A program made the position numbers and the translations under genes. A stretch of DNA of 64,000 nt from CAZYFH01 sp965249175 (GTDB lineage Bacteria > Acidobacteriota > Vicinamibacteria > Vicinamibacterales > UBA8438): assembly GCA_965249175.1 (NCBI GenBank), contig OZ252227.1, positions 3,162,001 to 3,226,000 of the forward strand, given 5' to 3'. The notes beneath the pieces are model-generated. The model did not search any database and had not been told where the DNA came from. It was given only the letters and a program-made list of their open reading frames with translations. Shown here piece after piece: positions 62,133-64,000 of the stretch. Every line of letters starts with the position of its first letter. Position 1 is the stretch's first letter.

Positions 62133-63561
62133 GAGTCAAGCCCATTCTTAGTTGAAACTCTCCACGGCTCCCGATGGCTTACGCGGCCTGCTTCGTCGAC
62201 GTCGTCGTGTCGATCTTCAGTTCTCGCTTCAATGCGGCCCGAAGCGTGGGAAGGTGGCGGTAGCCCCTCACCCTTCGTAAGCGCGGTTCGATGTCCAGGA
62301 GGGCGGTCGCCAGCCAGCGGTGGCGTTGGCTCGAGCTCTGCCAGTGATCTACCTTCGCGCAGCGTTCCTCGACCAGCGCATTGACCGACTCCAGACAGTT
62401 CGTCGTCTTCAGCGACCGGCCCAGCACTCCGTACACGCCCAATCGATGTAACGTCAGGGTTTCGTCCAGGCCTTCCGCCAAGCTGTCAGCCGCCGACTGG
62501 TTCCGCTCGTCCAACTCGCCGTGGAGCGTCTCGAGCGCACCGAGGGCCTCGTCGTAGTCCGGCCGGTTGTACGCTCGCTGGAGACGCTGACGCCACACCG
62601 CCTGCTCGTGCTTGGCCAGGTAGCTCACCACGTTCTCGCGCTTGTGCCACTGGCACCGTTGGACCAGGGCCCGGCCCCGGAAGGCCTTCCGGACGGCCGT
62701 GCGGAGCCCCTTGCCGCCATCGAGGATGACCAGCACACCCTGGGAGAGGTCGAGGCCCCGCTCGACCAACGACCGCAGGAACGGTGTGAGCACCGTCGCG
62801 TTCTCCGTGTCCGTTTCGACGAAGCCCAGGAAGCGTTTCTCCCCAGACAGCGTGATGCCTAGCGCGATGACCATCGTCGCGTCAGCGAACGTCTTGCCGT
62901 CCAGGAACACGGCCACCACGTCCTCATCGGATAGGTCCCGCTCCTGGAACGCCCGTAGCTGCGCCGCGCTGGCCTGGATGAACCCCCGGGACACCGTCGA
63001 ACTCGACAGCCCGATCGCCCCGGGAATCGCCGCCGCGGCCGCCGCGTAGTTGCGGCACGAGATCCCGTAGAGCACCCGTCGCAGCAGCGCGTCGTCCACC
63101 TCGCGGTCGTCATGCAACGCCGCATACGACCGCAGCGGAATCTCGCTCCCTGCGAGGCGACGAATCCGGGGCACGCGAATCGGCACGCGCTGCCCCGCGA
63201 GACCCACCGTCCCAGGGTTACTGCCGTGACGGCGTCCACCGACCGACGCGTCCTTCCGGACGTAGCGCTCGCTCGCCAGCGCCGTCACCTCCTGGTCGAG
63301 CAACTCCTGCACATGCATCAGGCCCAGGGGCACCAGCGAGCGGATCAGCTCCACCTTCGCGTCCAGCTCCAGATCCGCGTAGGCCTCGCGGTGAATGATG
63401 TTGACCGAGCCCAGCTTGCGAACTTTCTTGCGCTTCCTGACAGCACGTAGGACACTCATCGTGGCTCCTCTCTCTCGTGGGGTGATGTCCGTCTTTTGCA
63501 ACGTCATCACACCACAGGGTCTGGAGCCGTTTCAATTTTCAACTAAGATTAGCTCACCCTC
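62133..63561 (-). mobile_element. IS256-like element, copy B
   Basis: 1,429 bp, inverted relative to copy A at 48215-49643 and nearly identical to it. Flanked by a perfect 8-bp duplication GGGGCCGG (62125-62132 and 63562-63569). The different duplications prove two separate insertions. The two inverted copies could mediate inversion of the 12.5-kb segment between them. Confidence 0.93.
62179..63459 (-). CDS. IS256-family transposase, copy B
   Basis: 426 residues from ATG 63459 (GAGGAG upstream), same start logic as copy A. The only residue change noted is V for G in 'MSVLRAV'. DDE motifs 'VAVFLDGKTFADATM', 'VILDGGKGLRTAV' and 'NCLESVNALVEERC' are intact, so this copy should also be active. 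Confidence 0.93.
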   Translation of the reverse strand: MSVLRAVRKRKKVRKLGSVNIIHREAYADLELDAKVELIRSLVPLGLMHVQELLDQEVTALASERYVRKDASVGGRRHGSNPGTVGLAGQRVPIRVPRIRRLAGSEIPLRSYAALHDDREVDDALLRRVLYGISCRNYAAAAAAIPGAIGLSSSTVSRGFIQASAAQLRAFQERDLSDEDVVAVFLDGKTFADATMVIALGITLSGEKRFLGFVETDTENATVLTPFLRSLVERGLDLSQGVLVILDGGKGLRTAVRKAFRGRALVQRCQWHKRENVVSYLAKHEQAVWRQRLQRAYNRPDYDEALGALETLHGELDERNQSAADSLAEGLDETLTLHRLGVYGVLGRSLKTTNCLESVNALVEERCAKVDHWQSSSQRHRWLATALLDIEPRLRRVRGYRHLPTLRAALKRELKIDTTTSTKQAA

Positions 63562-63569
63562 GGGGCCGG

Positions 63570-63686
63570 GCCTGACGGATTGGCCGGACCTCGGCTCCTG
63601 ATCGCCACGCGCGTCACTGATCGCGCAGCACCGGGGCGTAGGGAGAAAGAGGTCGGGGTCTGTCACGGGAGCGGATCTGCGGCGGG
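63570..63686. other. 117-bp intergenic remnant
   Basis: Sequence between the IS256-like copy B target duplication and the duplicated propeller tail. No gene, hairpin or motif recognised. Confidence 0.4.
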
Positions 63687-63731
63687 TCAGTCGGTGGGCA
63701 CCCGCTGGGTCAGCTCCTCGAACCAGTGGGG
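63687..63731 (-). repeat. duplicated 3' coding tail
   Basis: Directly after the stop of the next gene and in the same frame: P-H-W-F-E-E-L-T-Q-R-V-P-T-D then TGA. This is a second version of the preceding gene's own ending 'QHWFDELRRLVPTP'. It looks like the 3' end of a paralogous kinase/propeller gene left by recombination. Confidence 0.6.
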
Positions 63732-64000
63732 TCAGGGCGTGGGGACGAGGCGCCGGAGTTCGTCGAACCAGTGTTGGACGACGATAATCTGGTCACCTGT
63801 TGCGCTGCCGTCGTTCGATTTGATCATCAGGAACCGCTGGCCGTCGGGCGAGATGTCCCACTGAGTACCGGCTGTGTCGTGGTACACATCCGGGAAGAGC
63901 GGTCTCGGAGTTCCTCGATCGAAGGTGTTCCCAGTCTCGACTGGCACGACCATGACCTCTAGTTCCCCTCCCTGTCCTCCACGATAGAACAGCTCTCGAC
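63732..64000 (-). CDS. C-terminus of a PD40/TolB-propeller protein, probably a Ser/Thr kinase (5' end outside window)
   Basis: 89 codons in frame from the window edge: 'RELFYRGGQGGELEVMVVPV', 'GTPRPLFPDVYHDTAGTQWD', 'ISPDGQRFLMIKSND', 'QIIVVQHWFDELRRLVPTP'. The 'WDISPDGQRFLMI' blade and the ending 'NWFEELKRLVPT'-type motif are typical of acidobacterial kinases that carry a C-terminal WD40-like propeller. The kinase part is not visible, so that assignment is by family knowledge. Confidence 0.75.
   Translation of the reverse strand, partial: RELFYRGGQGGELEVMVVPVETGNTFDRGTPRPLFPDVYHDTAGTQWDISPDGQRFLMIKSNDGSATGDQIIVVQHWFDELRRLVPTP

Noticed and set aside
1..64000. CRISPR arrays, tRNA and rRNA genes
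   Set aside because: No regularly spaced direct repeats and no cloverleaf or rRNA-like sequence was seen by eye on either strand; a covariance-model scan was not possible.

Overview
This is a 64 kb, high-GC window that reads as a chromosome segment of an Acidobacteriota-like bacterium, most plausibly a Vicinamibacteria-type lineage. That placement is inferred from gene content: an ADOP/MacB-type permease, a PadR regulator beside a permease-prefix-domain protein, Ser/Thr kinases carrying TolB-N and TPR parts, DUF1800/DUF1501 and DUF1552/DUF1592 pairs, PQQ-like propellers, and a family of secreted proteins ending near an 'FEYACHEGNY' motif. There is no rRNA or marker gene to confirm it. I saw no tRNA, rRNA or CRISPR array.

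Layout. 1-7 kb: partial ADOP permease (-), a secreted tandem-repeat protein, PadR with a 42-bp palindrome at its start, a permease-prefix protein, a FrnE/DsbA-type oxidoreductase whose first active-site Cys codon is UGA followed by a SECIS-like hairpin (a likely selenoprotein), and a decayed DoxX-like gene. 7-13 kb (-): MBL-fold hydrolase, PQQ-like propeller and a frameshifted Ser/Thr kinase. 13-17 kb: a DUF222-HNH gene split by an antisense group II intron. 17-22 kb: DinB, M20 peptidase, DUF1800 and DUF1501. 22.3-23.8 kb: an intact IS1182-like element. 24-46 kb: mostly intact accessory and secretory genes (VCBS lipoprotein, AraC-GyrI regulator, ankyrin protein, DUF1552/DUF1592 pair, VapBC, three paralogous secreted proteins, two tandem propeller-cupredoxin genes, amidohydrolase, SMP-30-like and kelch proteins).

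46.7-54.8 kb is a mosaic. Five truncated Ser/Thr-kinase N-terminal 'heads' lie on the minus strand. Four end at or overlap the start codon of an unrelated secreted or membrane gene. Palindromic 'tail' repeats lie between some of the units. IS256-like and IS110 elements are inserted here. 54.8-57.6 kb holds an amidase and a HEGLGH membrane protein. 57.6-62 kb is a three-level nest of insertion sequences (IS256 inside IS30 inside IS1182), with target duplications for the two inner insertions. A second copy of the 48 kb IS256 element sits at 62.1-63.6 kb, and the window ends in the 3' part of a propeller gene with a duplicated C-terminal tail.

The two most notable observations are the candidate selenoprotein at 4.6 kb and the repeated kinase-head/cargo units at 47-55 kb. 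Several non-mobile genes carry frameshifts. Whether these are decay or assembly error cannot be settled from the sequence alone.
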